In this document: piece after piece, positions 18,849 through 26,401 of the stretch | Layout: each line of letters begins with the position of its first letter | Position numbering within the stretch: the first letter of the stretch is position 1 | Assembly: GCA_025964775.1 (NCBI GenBank) | Contig: JAOPYE010000007.1 | Location: 1-36,108, forward strand | Origin: Marmoricola sp. | Lineage (GTDB): Bacteria > Actinomycetota > Actinomycetes > Propionibacteriales > Nocardioidaceae | Reading direction: 5' to 3' | Length of the DNA stretch: 36,108 nt | Program-made: the position numbers and the translations under genes | The notes under the pieces: generated by a model | The model's database searches: none | What the model was told of the DNA's origin: nothing | Seen by the model: only the letters and a program-made list of their open reading frames with translations

Positions 18849-20158
18849 CCACCGCACCGGGCCGCCGCGTCCAGATCCCGGCAGGCCGTCCAGCAGTCCT
18901 CGGACTGATGGTGGTGGCCCTGACCGCGGCGATGCTCACGCTGGCCGGGACCACGCCGCGCAGTCTCGGTGCCGCCCCGACCGACACCTCGCGGGTCGCC
19001 CTCGCGCAGCGCACCTTCAGCTGCACCGGGGGTATCCCGGGCGCGACCGCGACCAGCGGCAACCTGGTCGGCGGGCTTGCCGCGGCGAGCACCCTGGGCT
19101 CGTCTCCCAGGACCATCGTGGCGGACAGGAACGTCGCAGGTGCGGCCTTCGCGGGCCAGGTGGCCAGCAACCCGCGCTGGCTCGCCTGGTTGCCGTGTCC
19201 CGAGCCGCGCGCCAGCTGGTGGTTCGTCGGCGCCGGTGGCGCTGCGGTGACCCATGACACGGTGCTGACCCTGACGAATCCGCGACCCGGCGCCGCTGTG
19301 GTCGACGTCGACGTGTTCGGGCCGACCGGAGTGGTGGCGTCCCCGGGGCTGCACGGCCTCACGCTCGCGACCGGAACGTCGCAGGTCCTGGACCTGGCGA
19401 AGCTCGCTCCGACGATCGGTACCGCCGCAGTGCGGGTGGTGGCCAAACGCGGGCTGGTGGCGGTCTCCGCCGCGGACCGCCTCTCGCCCGGCCTGCTCGG
19501 CAAGCAGGTGCGTGAGTGGCTCCCGCCGCAGTCGCTGCCCGCGACCTCGATCACCCTGGCCGGCCTCCCGCCGAGTCCCGGTTCGTCCAACCTGATCCTG
19601 GTCAACCCGGGAAGCAGTGAGGCGGTCGTCCACCTGGAGGTGATCAGCTCGTCGGGCACGTTCGTCCCGACGAGCTACACCCCGGTGACGGTGGCGCCGT
19701 ACTCGACCGCGACGGTCGGGATCACCAAGGTCTTCGACGGCACGCCGATGTCCCTGCTGGTGACCTCACCCCAGCCGGTGACCGCGACTGTGCGTTCGGT
19801 GGTCGGCGGGGATGTCACCTATGCCACCGGCGTCGCGACCATCCAGGGTTCGACCGCGTTCGCGGTGCCGCCCGGGACCGGTCAGCTCGTCCTCTCCTCG
19901 CTCGGTGCCGGAACGACGTACCAGGTGACCGTCTACAACGCCGCCGGAGCACGCCTCAGCTCGGGCACCGTGACGGTCCCTGCGCGCGGCAGTGTGGCGG
20001 TCCCGCTGCGCGCCAAGTCGGCGTACGTCAGCCTCGTCGCCCACGGGGGCTCGGTCGTCGCGGGGTTCGAGATGTCGTCGGGCAAGGGCGTCACCGCGGC
20101 CGGCGTGACGCCGTCGATCACCTCGACACGACTGCCGTCCGTCCGCCAGGGGTGGTGA
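18845..20158 (+). CDS. DUF5719 family secreted/anchored protein
   Basis: A 437-residue protein with a short basic N-terminus, one hydrophobic segment at about 15-42 (signal anchor or signal peptide) and a large beta-rich extracytoplasmic region of the DUF5719 type. Repeated short motifs such as LTLTNPRPGAAVVDVDVFGPTG and LILVNPGSSEAVVHLEVIS suggest duplicated Ig-like or beta-sandwich units. Two cysteines (CTGG and LPCPEP) could form a disulfide. No catalytic motif is visible and its function is not known. It starts within the stop codon of the membrane glycosyltransferase gene (ATGA), which predicts a partner role such as a periplasmic domain of that system (inference). It converges on the zincin-like gene with a 35-nt gap. 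Confidence 0.8.
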   Translation: MTTAPGRRVQIPAGRPAVLGLMVVALTAAMLTLAGTTPRSLGAAPTDTSRVALAQRTFSCTGGIPGATATSGNLVGGLAAASTLGSSPRTIVADRNVAGAAFAGQVASNPRWLAWLPCPEPRASWWFVGAGGAAVTHDTVLTLTNPRPGAAVVDVDVFGPTGVVASPGLHGLTLATGTSQVLDLAKLAPTIGTAAVRVVAKRGLVAVSAADRLSPGLLGKQVREWLPPQSLPATSITLAGLPPSPGSSNLILVNPGSSEAVVHLEVISSSGTFVPTSYTPVTVAPYSTATVGITKVFDGTPMSLLVTSPQPVTATVRSVVGGDVTYATGVATIQGSTAFAVPPGTGQLVLSSLGAGTTYQVTVYNAAGARLSSGTVTVPARGSVAVPLRAKSAYVSLVAHGGSVVAGFEMSSGKGVTAAGVTPSITSTRLPSVRQGW

Positions 20159-20193
20159 CCCACGCACCCCGGCCCACCACGCGACCCGGCGAG

Positions 20194-20736
20194 CTACTCC
20201 GCCTCGTACCCGGGGTGGACGTCCTCGGCCGGAATGCCCAGCACCTCGGCCACCTGCTCGGTGATCACCGTGAGAAGGAGGACCTCGAGCTCGAGCGGTC
20301 CTTCGACGCGATGCTCCAGCGGGCGGCGGAACAGCACCAGGCGAGGCCGGCCGGTCGGAGTCCGGTCGACGAACGCGGCCAGTGGGACCGACTCCTCGTC
20401 CCAGTGATCGGGCAGGACGGGAACCTCCTCGACCGCCAGCTCGACGTCACCGAGGCGCTCGGTCCAGCGGTCGACGACCTCGTGCATGATCCGCAGCGCG
20501 ACGGCGTCGAAGTGTTCGGCAGTGGTCCGGCGGGCCGGGATTCCTCCGGGCGCCAGCGGGGTGTCCCCGAACGGACGTCCGCGCATGCCGCGACCGTGCC
20601 GGTCGCGGACCCGTCGGGCACGCGGCTGGACAGGACCGGTCAGCTGCCCGGTGATGGCCAGGCCGATGGCCGGCTGATCGGCCGGCACGTCGGCCGGCAC
20701 GTCGGCTGGCTCGGGGGACGACGGGGACTCGGGCAC
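20194..20736 (-). CDS. Zincin-like metallopeptidase-family protein lacking HExxH
   Basis: A 180-residue protein related to the actinobacterial 'metallopeptidase family' (zincin-1 fold), equivalent in position to M. tuberculosis Rv3259. The C-terminal 110 residues show FDAVALRIMHEVVDRW, VELAVEEVPVLPD, VPLAAFVDR, PRLVLFRRPLE and LLTVITEQVAEVLGIPAEDVHPGYE. In active relatives the last segment carries HExxH followed by FG or LG. Here the place is taken by TEQVAEVLG, so no zinc site is visible and the protein is probably not a protease. The N-terminus (1-60) is Pro/Ala/Asp- and Arg-rich and includes an ADVPADVPAD duplication encoded by a 12-bp direct repeat. The GTG start follows TAGGCT by 6 nt on the minus strand. 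Confidence 0.78.
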   Translation of the reverse strand: MPESPSSPEPADVPADVPADQPAIGLAITGQLTGPVQPRARRVRDRHGRGMRGRPFGDTPLAPGGIPARRTTAEHFDAVALRIMHEVVDRWTERLGDVELAVEEVPVLPDHWDEESVPLAAFVDRTPTGRPRLVLFRRPLEHRVEGPLELEVLLLTVITEQVAEVLGIPAEDVHPGYEAE

Positions 20737-20742
20737 GCCGCG

Positions 20743-20748
20743 AGCCTA
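20743..20748 (-). promoter_or_regulatory. -10-like hexamer TAGGCT, leaderless start
   Basis: On the minus strand TAGGCT ends 6 nt before the GTG complement at 20734-20736. It lies only about 25 nt from the divergent -10 of the DUF3499 gene, so the two promoters are nearly back to back. Confidence 0.5.
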
Positions 20749-20772
20749 ATCTCCGCGACCACCGGCAGCGGG

Positions 20773-20778
20773 TAGCCT
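20773..20778 (+). promoter_or_regulatory. -10-like hexamer TAGCCT, leaderless start
   Basis: TAGCCT ends 7 nt before the GTG at 20786, without a Shine-Dalgarno sequence. Confidence 0.5.
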
Positions 20779-20785
20779 CACCTGC

Positions 20786-21142
20786 GTGAGTCTGCTCCGA
20801 CGCTGTTCGCGCACTGCCTGCGGTCGTCCCGCCGCGACCACCCTCACCTATGTGTACGCCGACCAGACCGCCGTTCTCGGTCCGCTCGCGACGTACGCCG
20901 AGCCGCACGCCTACGACCTCTGCGAGGAGCACAGCGACCGGCTCAGCGCGCCCCGTGGCTGGGAGGTCCTGCGCCTGGTCCAGGACGACCCGCACGCCCA
21001 CTCCAGCGACGACCTGCTCGCCCTGGCCGACGCCGTCCGCGAAGCAGCCCAGCCCCGTCCCCAGCAGCAGGCCCGCGAGCCGTTCGAGATGCGCGAAGGC
21101 GTCCGTCGGGGGCATCTGCGCTCCCTCCGCTCCGAGGACTGA
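20786..21142 (+). CDS. DUF3499 family protein
   Basis: A 118-residue actinobacterial protein matching M. tuberculosis Rv3258c in family and position. The N-terminal half is conserved: RRCSRTACGRPAATTLTYVYAD, then YAEPHAYDLCEEHSDRLSAPRGWEVLRL. Cysteines 7, 12 and the one in DLCEEH, with the nearby histidine, could form a small zinc site (inference). The C-terminal half is polar and variable. No function is known. It is likely the first gene of a unit with phosphomannomutase, which starts 23 nt downstream but has its own -10-like hexamer. The GTG start is supported by leaderless spacing. Confidence 0.85.
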   Translation: MSLLRRCSRTACGRPAATTLTYVYADQTAVLGPLATYAEPHAYDLCEEHSDRLSAPRGWEVLRLVQDDPHAHSSDDLLALADAVREAAQPRPQQQAREPFEMREGVRRGHLRSLRSED

Positions 21143-21152
21143 CCCAGCCAAC

Positions 21153-21158
21153 TAGGGT
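21153..21158 (+). promoter_or_regulatory. -10-like hexamer TAGGGT, leaderless start
   Basis: TAGGGT ends 7 nt before the ATG at 21166. It lies in the 23-nt gap after DUF3499, so phosphomannomutase may be transcribed independently. Confidence 0.5.
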
Positions 21159-21165
21159 TCGCGTC

Positions 21166-22512
21166 ATGGCGACTGACCTGAACGCGTTCTTCAAGGCCTA
21201 CGACGTCCGCGGCACCGTTCCGGACCAGATCAACGTCGACCTCGTCCGTCGGGTCGGAAACGCCTTCGTCGCCGTGATCGGGGCAGATCCGATAGTGGTC
21301 GGCTACGACATGCGGCCGAGCTCGCCGGAGCTCGCACGGGCCTTCGCCGACGGCGCGATGACCGCCGGTGCCGACGTCACCCTGATCGGGCTGGCCTCGA
21401 CGGACGGGCTCTACTTCGCCTCGGGCCACCTCGGTCGAGCCGGAGCCATGTTCACCGCCAGCCACAACCCGGCGCAGTACAACGGCATCAAGATGTGTCG
21501 CACCCACGCCCAGCCGATCGGGATGGAGACCGGCCTGGCCGAGATCCGCGACCGGGTGGCTTCCGGCGAGACGCTGGTCGCCGACGCCCCGGGCAGCCTG
21601 GACGAGATGGACCTCCTGGCGGCCTACGCGTCGTACCTGCTCGAGCTCGCACCGGTGAAGGGCCGCCACCTCAAGGTCGCGGTCGACGCCGGCAACGGGA
21701 TGGGTGGCCTGACGACGCCGGCGGTGCTGAGCCAGATCGACGCCGAGGTCGTCGAGCTCTACTTCGAGCTCGACGGCACCTTTCCGAACCACGAGGCGAA
21801 CCCGATCGAGCCCGCCAACCTGGTCGATCTGCAAGCCTGCGTGCGTGAGACCGGCGCCGACATCGGGCTCGCGTTCGATGGCGACGCGGACCGCTGCTTC
21901 CTGGTCGACGAGCGCGGCGAGCTGGTCAGCCCGAGCGTGTTGACGGCCCTGATCGCGGCCCGCGAGCTGGTCAAGCAGCCGGGCGCGACCATCATCCACA
22001 ACCTGATCACCTCGCGAGCCGTTCCCGAGATCGTGACCGAGCTCGGTGGTGTCCCGGTGCGTACCCGCGTCGGTCACTCGTTCATCAAGGCGACGATGGC
22101 CACCACCGACGCGATCTTCGGTGGTGAGCACTCGGGCCACTTCTACTTCCGGGACTTCTGGCGCGCCGATTCCGGCATGCTGGCCGCGCTGCACGCCCTG
22201 GCGGCACTCGCCGAGGGCGATACCCCGCTCTCCGAGGTGCTGGCGCCGTACTCGCGCCACGTGGCGAGCGGCGAGATCAACTCCGAGGTCGCCGACCAGG
22301 CAGCAGTCCTGGCTGCCATCGAGGCAGAATGGGGAACACGCGCCGGCGTGAGCACCGATCACCTCGACGGGCTGTCGGTCATTGCCGACGACTGGTGGTT
22401 CAATGTGCGCGCGTCCAACACCGAGCCGCTGCTGCGACTCAACGCCGAAGGCAAGGACGCCGAGACGATGCACCGCATCCGTGACGAAGTCCTCGCCACG
22501 ATCCGGTCCTGA
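21166..22512 (+). CDS. manB: Phosphomannomutase/phosphoglucomutase
   Basis: This enzyme interconverts mannose-6-phosphate and mannose-1-phosphate (and often the glucose pair), feeding GDP-mannose synthesis by the manC product in this window. All four alpha-D-phosphohexomutase domains are present in 448 residues. They show YDVRG near the start, the phosphoserine loop TASHNP with Ser99, the metal-binding loop DGDADR (Asp238, 240, 242), the sugar-binding GGEHSGHFYFRDFW, and the C-terminal phosphate-binding RASNTEPLLRLNAE. It corresponds to M. tuberculosis Rv3257c. The Trm112-like and SIS genes follow closely in the same direction. Cytosolic. Confidence 0.96.
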   Translation: MATDLNAFFKAYDVRGTVPDQINVDLVRRVGNAFVAVIGADPIVVGYDMRPSSPELARAFADGAMTAGADVTLIGLASTDGLYFASGHLGRAGAMFTASHNPAQYNGIKMCRTHAQPIGMETGLAEIRDRVASGETLVADAPGSLDEMDLLAAYASYLLELAPVKGRHLKVAVDAGNGMGGLTTPAVLSQIDAEVVELYFELDGTFPNHEANPIEPANLVDLQACVRETGADIGLAFDGDADRCFLVDERGELVSPSVLTALIAARELVKQPGATIIHNLITSRAVPEIVTELGGVPVRTRVGHSFIKATMATTDAIFGGEHSGHFYFRDFWRADSGMLAALHALAALAEGDTPLSEVLAPYSRHVASGEINSEVADQAAVLAAIEAEWGTRAGVSTDHLDGLSVIADDWWFNVRASNTEPLLRLNAEGKDAETMHRIRDEVLATIRS

Positions 22513-22526
22513 GCAGGAGTGAGCCG

Positions 22527-22715
22527 ATGAACCTCGACGAGAAGTTGCTGGACCTGATCGTCTGCCCCGCCTGCCACGCCGCCCTCGCGGTCGACGCGGC
22601 AGCCGAGGAGCTCGTCTGCACCGGTTGTGGGCTCGCCTACCCGGTGCGTGACGACATCCCGGTGCTCCTGGTCGACGAGGCCCGACAGAGCGGGACAGGC
22701 AGCGGCCAGGCCTAG
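22527..22715 (+). CDS. Trm112-like zinc-ribbon protein
   Basis: A 62-residue Trm112/UPF0434-family protein with a CPAC pair near residue 13 and a CTGC pair near residue 31, forming a small zinc ribbon, followed by the family signature YPVRDDIPVLLVDEA. In eukaryotes and archaea Trm112 activates methyltransferases; in bacteria the role is not settled. AGGAG about 7 nt upstream supports ATG 22527. It lies 14 nt after phosphomannomutase and 2 nt before the SIS-domain gene, so the three likely form one operon. Residues 50-62 are an unconserved polar tail. Confidence 0.9.
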   Translation: MNLDEKLLDLIVCPACHAALAVDAAAEELVCTGCGLAYPVRDDIPVLLVDEARQSGTGSGQA

Positions 22716-22717
22716 TC

Positions 22718-23740
22718 GTGGCTGCCTTCGACGACGGACTGCTCGACGACCCCGAGACACTCAGGCTCGCGGAGCCCGATCTGCGCTACCTGGCGGAGAG
22801 TGGTTCGCGGGTACGCCGTGAAGCCGTCTCGGCCGCCGAACCACTGGCGGCGGCCGTCGCGCGGCTCTCCGAGACGCCGCCGCGTGCGGTCATCGCAGCC
22901 GGGCCCGACTCGCGGCTGCTGCGGGCGGTGCTCGAACCGGTCTGCCCGGTCCCGTTCGTCGCGTGGCCCGGAGCCGGGCTGCCCGGGTGGGCCGGTGCGC
23001 TGGACCTGGTCGTCGTACTGGCGCCCAACGGGTCAGACCCGAACACCGCGGCCGGTGTCGCCGAAGCGGTCCGCCGGGGCTGCCAGCTCGTCGTCGCGAC
23101 CCCGGAGGATTCCCTGGTCGGCCGGCACGTTCCGGGGCGGTACTCGACGTTGCTGCCCACCACGACCGCCGACCAGCTGGCCACGGCCACCGTGATGTTG
23201 GACCTGCTCGACCGCCTGCACCTGGGCCCGGACACCGACCCGGAGGTCGTCGCCACCGCCCTGGATGACGTGGCACTGCAGTGCGGACCGTTCCGGGACC
23301 TCGCGGTCAACCCGGCGAAGCTGCTGGCCAGCGGCATCGCCGAGACCTCGCCGTTGCTGTGGGGCGGAACCGTGCTGGCGGCCCGGGCCGCACGTCGGGT
23401 CGCCGAGTCGGTACGCCGCGCCACCGGGCGTGCCGCCCTGGCCGCTGATGCCGAGCACCTGTTCCCCGTGCTGGCGGCGGCGGCTCCGGCCGACGTGTTC
23501 GCCGACCCGTTCGCCGACGATGCCGCGGACCTGCGTCCGTCGCTGGTGATCCTCGACGACGGCTCCCCGGACCCGGTGGTCGCCGACACCCGGCAGCGGC
23601 TCAGCGAGCAGGCCGACTACCACGGCGTACGGATCGAGATCGTGACGAGCGAGGCCGACGGCGACGTGGCCCGGTACGCGTCCTTGCTCGCGACCGGCAC
23701 CTTCGCGGCGCGCTACCTGGGTCTCGGCCTCTCGCGCTGA
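22718..23740 (+). CDS. SIS-domain sugar-phosphate isomerase-like protein
   Basis: A 340-residue protein equivalent to M. tuberculosis Rv3256c. It has a bacterial phosphoglucose/phosphomannose isomerase-like C-terminal layout. An N-terminal helix (DDGLLDDPETLRLAEPDLRYLAESGSRVR) leads into a degenerate sugar-isomerase core. Recognisable segments are AVIAAGPDSRLLRAVLEPV and later LVVVLAPNGSDPNTAAGVAEAVRRGCQLVVATP, where the usual sugar-binding SxSGxT loop reads APNGSD. In the second half, NPAKLLASGIAETSPLLWGGT resembles the P-N-A-K-xLA region of phosphomannose isomerases. Its position after phosphomannomutase suggests it helps supply mannose-6-phosphate (inference); activity is unproven. The GTG start is 2 nt after the Trm112 stop. 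Confidence 0.82.
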   Translation: MAAFDDGLLDDPETLRLAEPDLRYLAESGSRVRREAVSAAEPLAAAVARLSETPPRAVIAAGPDSRLLRAVLEPVCPVPFVAWPGAGLPGWAGALDLVVVLAPNGSDPNTAAGVAEAVRRGCQLVVATPEDSLVGRHVPGRYSTLLPTTTADQLATATVMLDLLDRLHLGPDTDPEVVATALDDVALQCGPFRDLAVNPAKLLASGIAETSPLLWGGTVLAARAARRVAESVRRATGRAALAADAEHLFPVLAAAAPADVFADPFADDAADLRPSLVILDDGSPDPVVADTRQRLSEQADYHGVRIEIVTSEADGDVARYASLLATGTFAARYLGLGLSR

Positions 23741-23750
23741 GGCTCCGGGC

Positions 23751-24710
23751 TCAGTGTCCGGACGGCCGCCGGCGCCGGACGAGGTGCATCGCGGCGACCA
23801 CCAGCGCTCCGACCGCAGTGCCGACGACGGCCGAGGCTGCGGTGTTGGTCATCCAGCCCAGCACCGTGTCCAGCGAGCCGACAGCGTGCTCGACCCGGTG
23901 CTGGAGCCGGTGCACCAGGTCGTAGGGACCGTGCCAGCCGAGGTTGTGAGCGCCCACGAGCAGGATGTGGCCACCGACCCACAGCATCGCGGCCACGCCG
24001 GCCGCCGCGATCACGGACAGCAGCACCGGCATTCCTCGCACCAGCGAGCGCCCCAGTGCCTGCACCGGGGCCGCCCGGGTCCGTGAGAGGTGCAGGCCGA
24101 CGTCGTCCATCTTCACGATGACGGCAACGACGCCGTAGACGAGCAGGGTGATGGCCACGGCCACGACGGCCAGGATCGCGGCACGTGCCACGAACGGCTG
24201 GTCGGAGACCTCGTTGAGCGCGATCACCATGATCTCGGCGGACAAGATGAAGTCGGTCCGGATGGCCCCGGCGACGACTCCGTCCTCGGCGGCGGCGTCG
24301 AGGTGCTGGTCGTCGGTGACGGTCTCGCCGGATCCTCCGGCGTGCCCGGTGTGCCCGGCGAGCCGGGCCCAGACCTTCTCGGCGCCCTCGAAGCACAGGT
24401 AGGTGCCGCCGATCATCAGGATCGGGGTGAGCAGGCCGGCCGCGAACTGGCTGAGCAGCAGCGCCGCGGGCAGGATGAAGACGAGCTTGTTGCGCAGCGA
24501 TCCGACCGCGATCCGGCGGATGATCGCCAGCTCGCGGTGAGCGGCGACACCCTGGACGTACTGCGGGGTCACGGCGGTGTCGTCGACCACGACGCCCGCG
24601 GCCTTCACGCTGGCCCGGCCGGCGGCGGCGCCCACGTCGTCGAGCGACGCGGCTGCGAGCTTCGCAAGGGCAGCGACGTCGTCGAGCAGTCCGAACAGTC
24701 CTGCACTCAC
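23751..24710 (-). CDS. DUF808 (YedI-like) integral membrane protein
   Basis: A 319-residue protein of the DUF808 family. The N-terminus SAGLFGLLDDVAALAKLAAASLDDV and KAAGVVVDDTAVTPQYV are family hallmarks. At least five to six hydrophobic spans follow (around 85-105, 150-170, 180-200, 220-245 and 285-305), together with FEGAEKVW and TDFILSAEIMVIALNEV. A Gly/Asp-rich cytosolic loop (about 115-140) separates the first and second spans. No substrate or function is known; it is often described as a putative transporter. It is convergent with the SIS gene (10-nt gap) and divergent from sahH. The GTG start follows a TAGGCT hexamer by 6 nt on the minus strand. Confidence 0.88.
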   Translation of the reverse strand: MSAGLFGLLDDVAALAKLAAASLDDVGAAAGRASVKAAGVVVDDTAVTPQYVQGVAAHRELAIIRRIAVGSLRNKLVFILPAALLLSQFAAGLLTPILMIGGTYLCFEGAEKVWARLAGHTGHAGGSGETVTDDQHLDAAAEDGVVAGAIRTDFILSAEIMVIALNEVSDQPFVARAAILAVVAVAITLLVYGVVAVIVKMDDVGLHLSRTRAAPVQALGRSLVRGMPVLLSVIAAAGVAAMLWVGGHILLVGAHNLGWHGPYDLVHRLQHRVEHAVGSLDTVLGWMTNTAASAVVGTAVGALVVAAMHLVRRRRPSGH

Positions 24711-24716
24711 GCTCGT

Positions 24717-24722
24717 AGCCTA
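24717..24722 (-). promoter_or_regulatory. -10-like hexamer TAGGCT, leaderless start
   Basis: On the minus strand TAGGCT ends 6 nt before the GTG complement at 24708-24710 of the DUF808 gene. Confidence 0.5.
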
Positions 24723-24805
24723 TCGAGCGCCCGAGCTTGCTCGAGGCCGAGTGGGCGACAGAGCGTTGACGAGCGAAGCGAGGAGCACGTCCCGAGCCTA
24801 ACGGT

Positions 24806-24916
24806 TATGATCGAGGCCGCGCCTCGCGCACGAGATCGTGGCCAGACGCCTTGCACAGGTTTTTGCCTGTCTTCATCGTGACCGAAACCTTCAATCAACC
24901 CTGCAAGGACGAAACC
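24806..24916 (+). promoter_or_regulatory. sahH promoter and leader
   Basis: TATGAT at 24806-24811 is a near-consensus -10, predicting a start near 24818 and a leader of about 100 nt. A short dyad CGAGGC/GCCTCG (24812-24826) overlaps the predicted start site. A hairpin ACAGG/CCTGT with a T-rich loop is at 24855-24870. I could not match the leader to the SAH or SAM-IV riboswitch consensus as I know them. Confidence 0.5.
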
Positions 24917-26383
24917 ATGGATTACAAGGTCGCTGACCTCACGCTGGCCGAATTCGGCCGCAAGGAACTCACCCTCGCCGAGCACGAGATGCCCGGCCTG
25001 GTCTCGCTGCGTACGACCTACGGGGACGCGCAGCCGCTCAAGGGCGCCCGGATCGCCGGCTCGCTGCACATGACGATCCAGACCGGCGTGCTCATCGAGA
25101 CGCTGGTCGCGCTCGGCGCCGAGGTGCGCTGGGCCACCTGCAACATCTTCTCCACCCAGGACCACGCCGCGGCAGCGGTCGTCGTCGGCCCGCCCAGCAG
25201 CGGCGGAACCGTCGAGAACCCGAAGGGCACCCCGGTCTTCGCCTGGAAGGGCGAGAGCCTGGCCGAGTACTGGGACGAGGCCGAGAAGGTCTTCGACTTC
25301 ACCGACGCCGCCGGCAACCTGGTCGGCCCGAACATGCTGCTCGACGACGGTGGCGACATCACGCTGCTCGTCCACAAGGGCGTCGAGTTCGAGAAGGTCG
25401 GCGCTGTTCCCGGTCAGGACTCCACCGACAACGAGGAGTTCAAGGAGGTGCTGCGCGTCCTGGCCCGCTCGCTGGAGAACAACCCGACGCGCTGGACCAA
25501 CATCGCCAACAACATCAAGGGTGTCTCCGAGGAGACCACCACCGGCGTGCTCCGGCTCTACGACCGCTACAAGGAGGGCTCGCTCCTCTTCCCGGCGATC
25601 AACGTCAACGACTCGGTCACCAAGTCGAAGTTCGACAACAAGTACGGCTGCCGGCACTCGCTCATCGATGGCATCAACCGAGGCACCGACGTCATGATCG
25701 GCGGCAAGGTCGCGGTCGTGTGCGGCTACGGCGACGTCGGCAAGGGGTCGGCTGAGTCGCTGCGCGGCCAGGGCGCCCGCGTCATCATCACCGAGATCGA
25801 CCCGATCTGCGCGCTGCAGGCGGCGATGGACGGCTACGAGGTCAAGCGCCTCGAGACGGTCGTCGAGTACGCCGACATCTTCATCACCACGACGGGCAAC
25901 TTCGACATCATCCGGGTCGAGCACTTCGAGAAGATGAAGCACCAGGCGATCGTCGGCAACATCGGCCACTTCGACAACGAGATCAACATGGCCGGCCTGG
26001 CCAAGATCCCGGGCATCGTCAAGGACGAGATCAAGCCGCAGGTCCACCAGTGGATCTTCCCTCCCAATGATCAGGGCGAGCGCAAGAAGGTCATCGTGCT
26101 CAGTGAGGGTCGTCTGCTGAACCTCGGCAACGCGACCGGCCACCCGTCGTTCGTGATGTCGAACTCGTTCACCAACCAGGTCCTGGCACAGATCGAGCTC
26201 TTCTCCAAGACCGAGGAGTACCCGGTCGGCGTCTACGTGCTGCCCAAGCACCTGGACGAGGAGGTCGCCCGCCTGCACCTGGACGCCCTCGGTGTCGAGC
26301 TGACGATCCTGACCCAGGAGCAGGCCGACTACCTCGGCGTACCGGTCGAAGGCCCGTTCAAGGCCGACGCCTACCGGTACTGA
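24917..26383 (+). CDS. sahH: S-adenosylhomocysteine hydrolase
   Basis: SahH splits S-adenosylhomocysteine into adenosine and homocysteine, relieving inhibition of methyltransferases. The 488-residue protein shows [12 protein letters not shown] near the start, [14 protein letters not shown], the catalytic region [18 protein letters not shown], the Rossmann NAD loop [10 protein letters not shown] (GxGxxG at 270-275), [11 protein letters not shown], and the C-terminal signature ending KADAYRY that reaches the neighbouring subunit. It includes the roughly 40-residue insert seen in actinobacterial and eukaryotic enzymes. A start 66 nt upstream is open, but ATG 24917 has AAGGAC at 24905-24910 and matches family N-termini. 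mtrA begins 18 nt downstream, as in M. tuberculosis where sahH (Rv3248c) is close to mtrA. Confidence 0.97.
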   Translation: MDYKVADLTLAEFGRKELTLAEHEMPGLVSLRTTYGDAQPLKGARIAGSLHMTIQTGVLIETLVALGAEVRWATCNIFSTQDHAAAAVVVGPPSSGGTVENPKGTPVFAWKGESLAEYWDEAEKVFDFTDAAGNLVGPNMLLDDGGDITLLVHKGVEFEKVGAVPGQDSTDNEEFKEVLRVLARSLENNPTRWTNIANNIKGVSEETTTGVLRLYDRYKEGSLLFPAINVNDSVTKSKFDNKYGCRHSLIDGINRGTDVMIGGKVAVVCGYGDVGKGSAESLRGQGARVIITEIDPICALQAAMDGYEVKRLETVVEYADIFITTTGNFDIIRVEHFEKMKHQAIVGNIGHFDNEINMAGLAKIPGIVKDEIKPQVHQWIFPPNDQGERKKVIVLSEGRLLNLGNATGHPSFVMSNSFTNQVLAQIELFSKTEEYPVGVYVLPKHLDEEVARLHLDALGVELTILTQEQADYLGVPVEGPFKADAYRY

Positions 26384-26389
26384 GTCAGA

Positions 26390-26395
26390 GATACT
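26390..26395 (+). promoter_or_regulatory. -10-like hexamer GATACT, leaderless mtrA start
   Basis: GATACT ends 6 nt before the GTG at 26402, inside the 18-nt gap after sahH. It suggests mtrA has its own leaderless transcript in addition to read-through. Confidence 0.45.
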
Positions 26396-26401
26396 CCAGG
26401 A

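Noticed and set aside
16371..18857. 828-codon open frame on the minus strand
   Set aside because: It is antisense to the membrane glycosyltransferase, has low-complexity Arg/Gln/Asp composition and no recognisable motif.
20670..20710. CRISPR-like or regulatory direct repeat
   Set aside because: Only two copies of a 12-bp unit are present and they lie in frame inside the zincin-like gene, encoding a short ADVPADVPAD duplication.
24818..24916. SAH or SAM-IV riboswitch before sahH
   Set aside because: I compared the leader by eye with the conserved cores I know and found no match, so only a generic leader is annotated.
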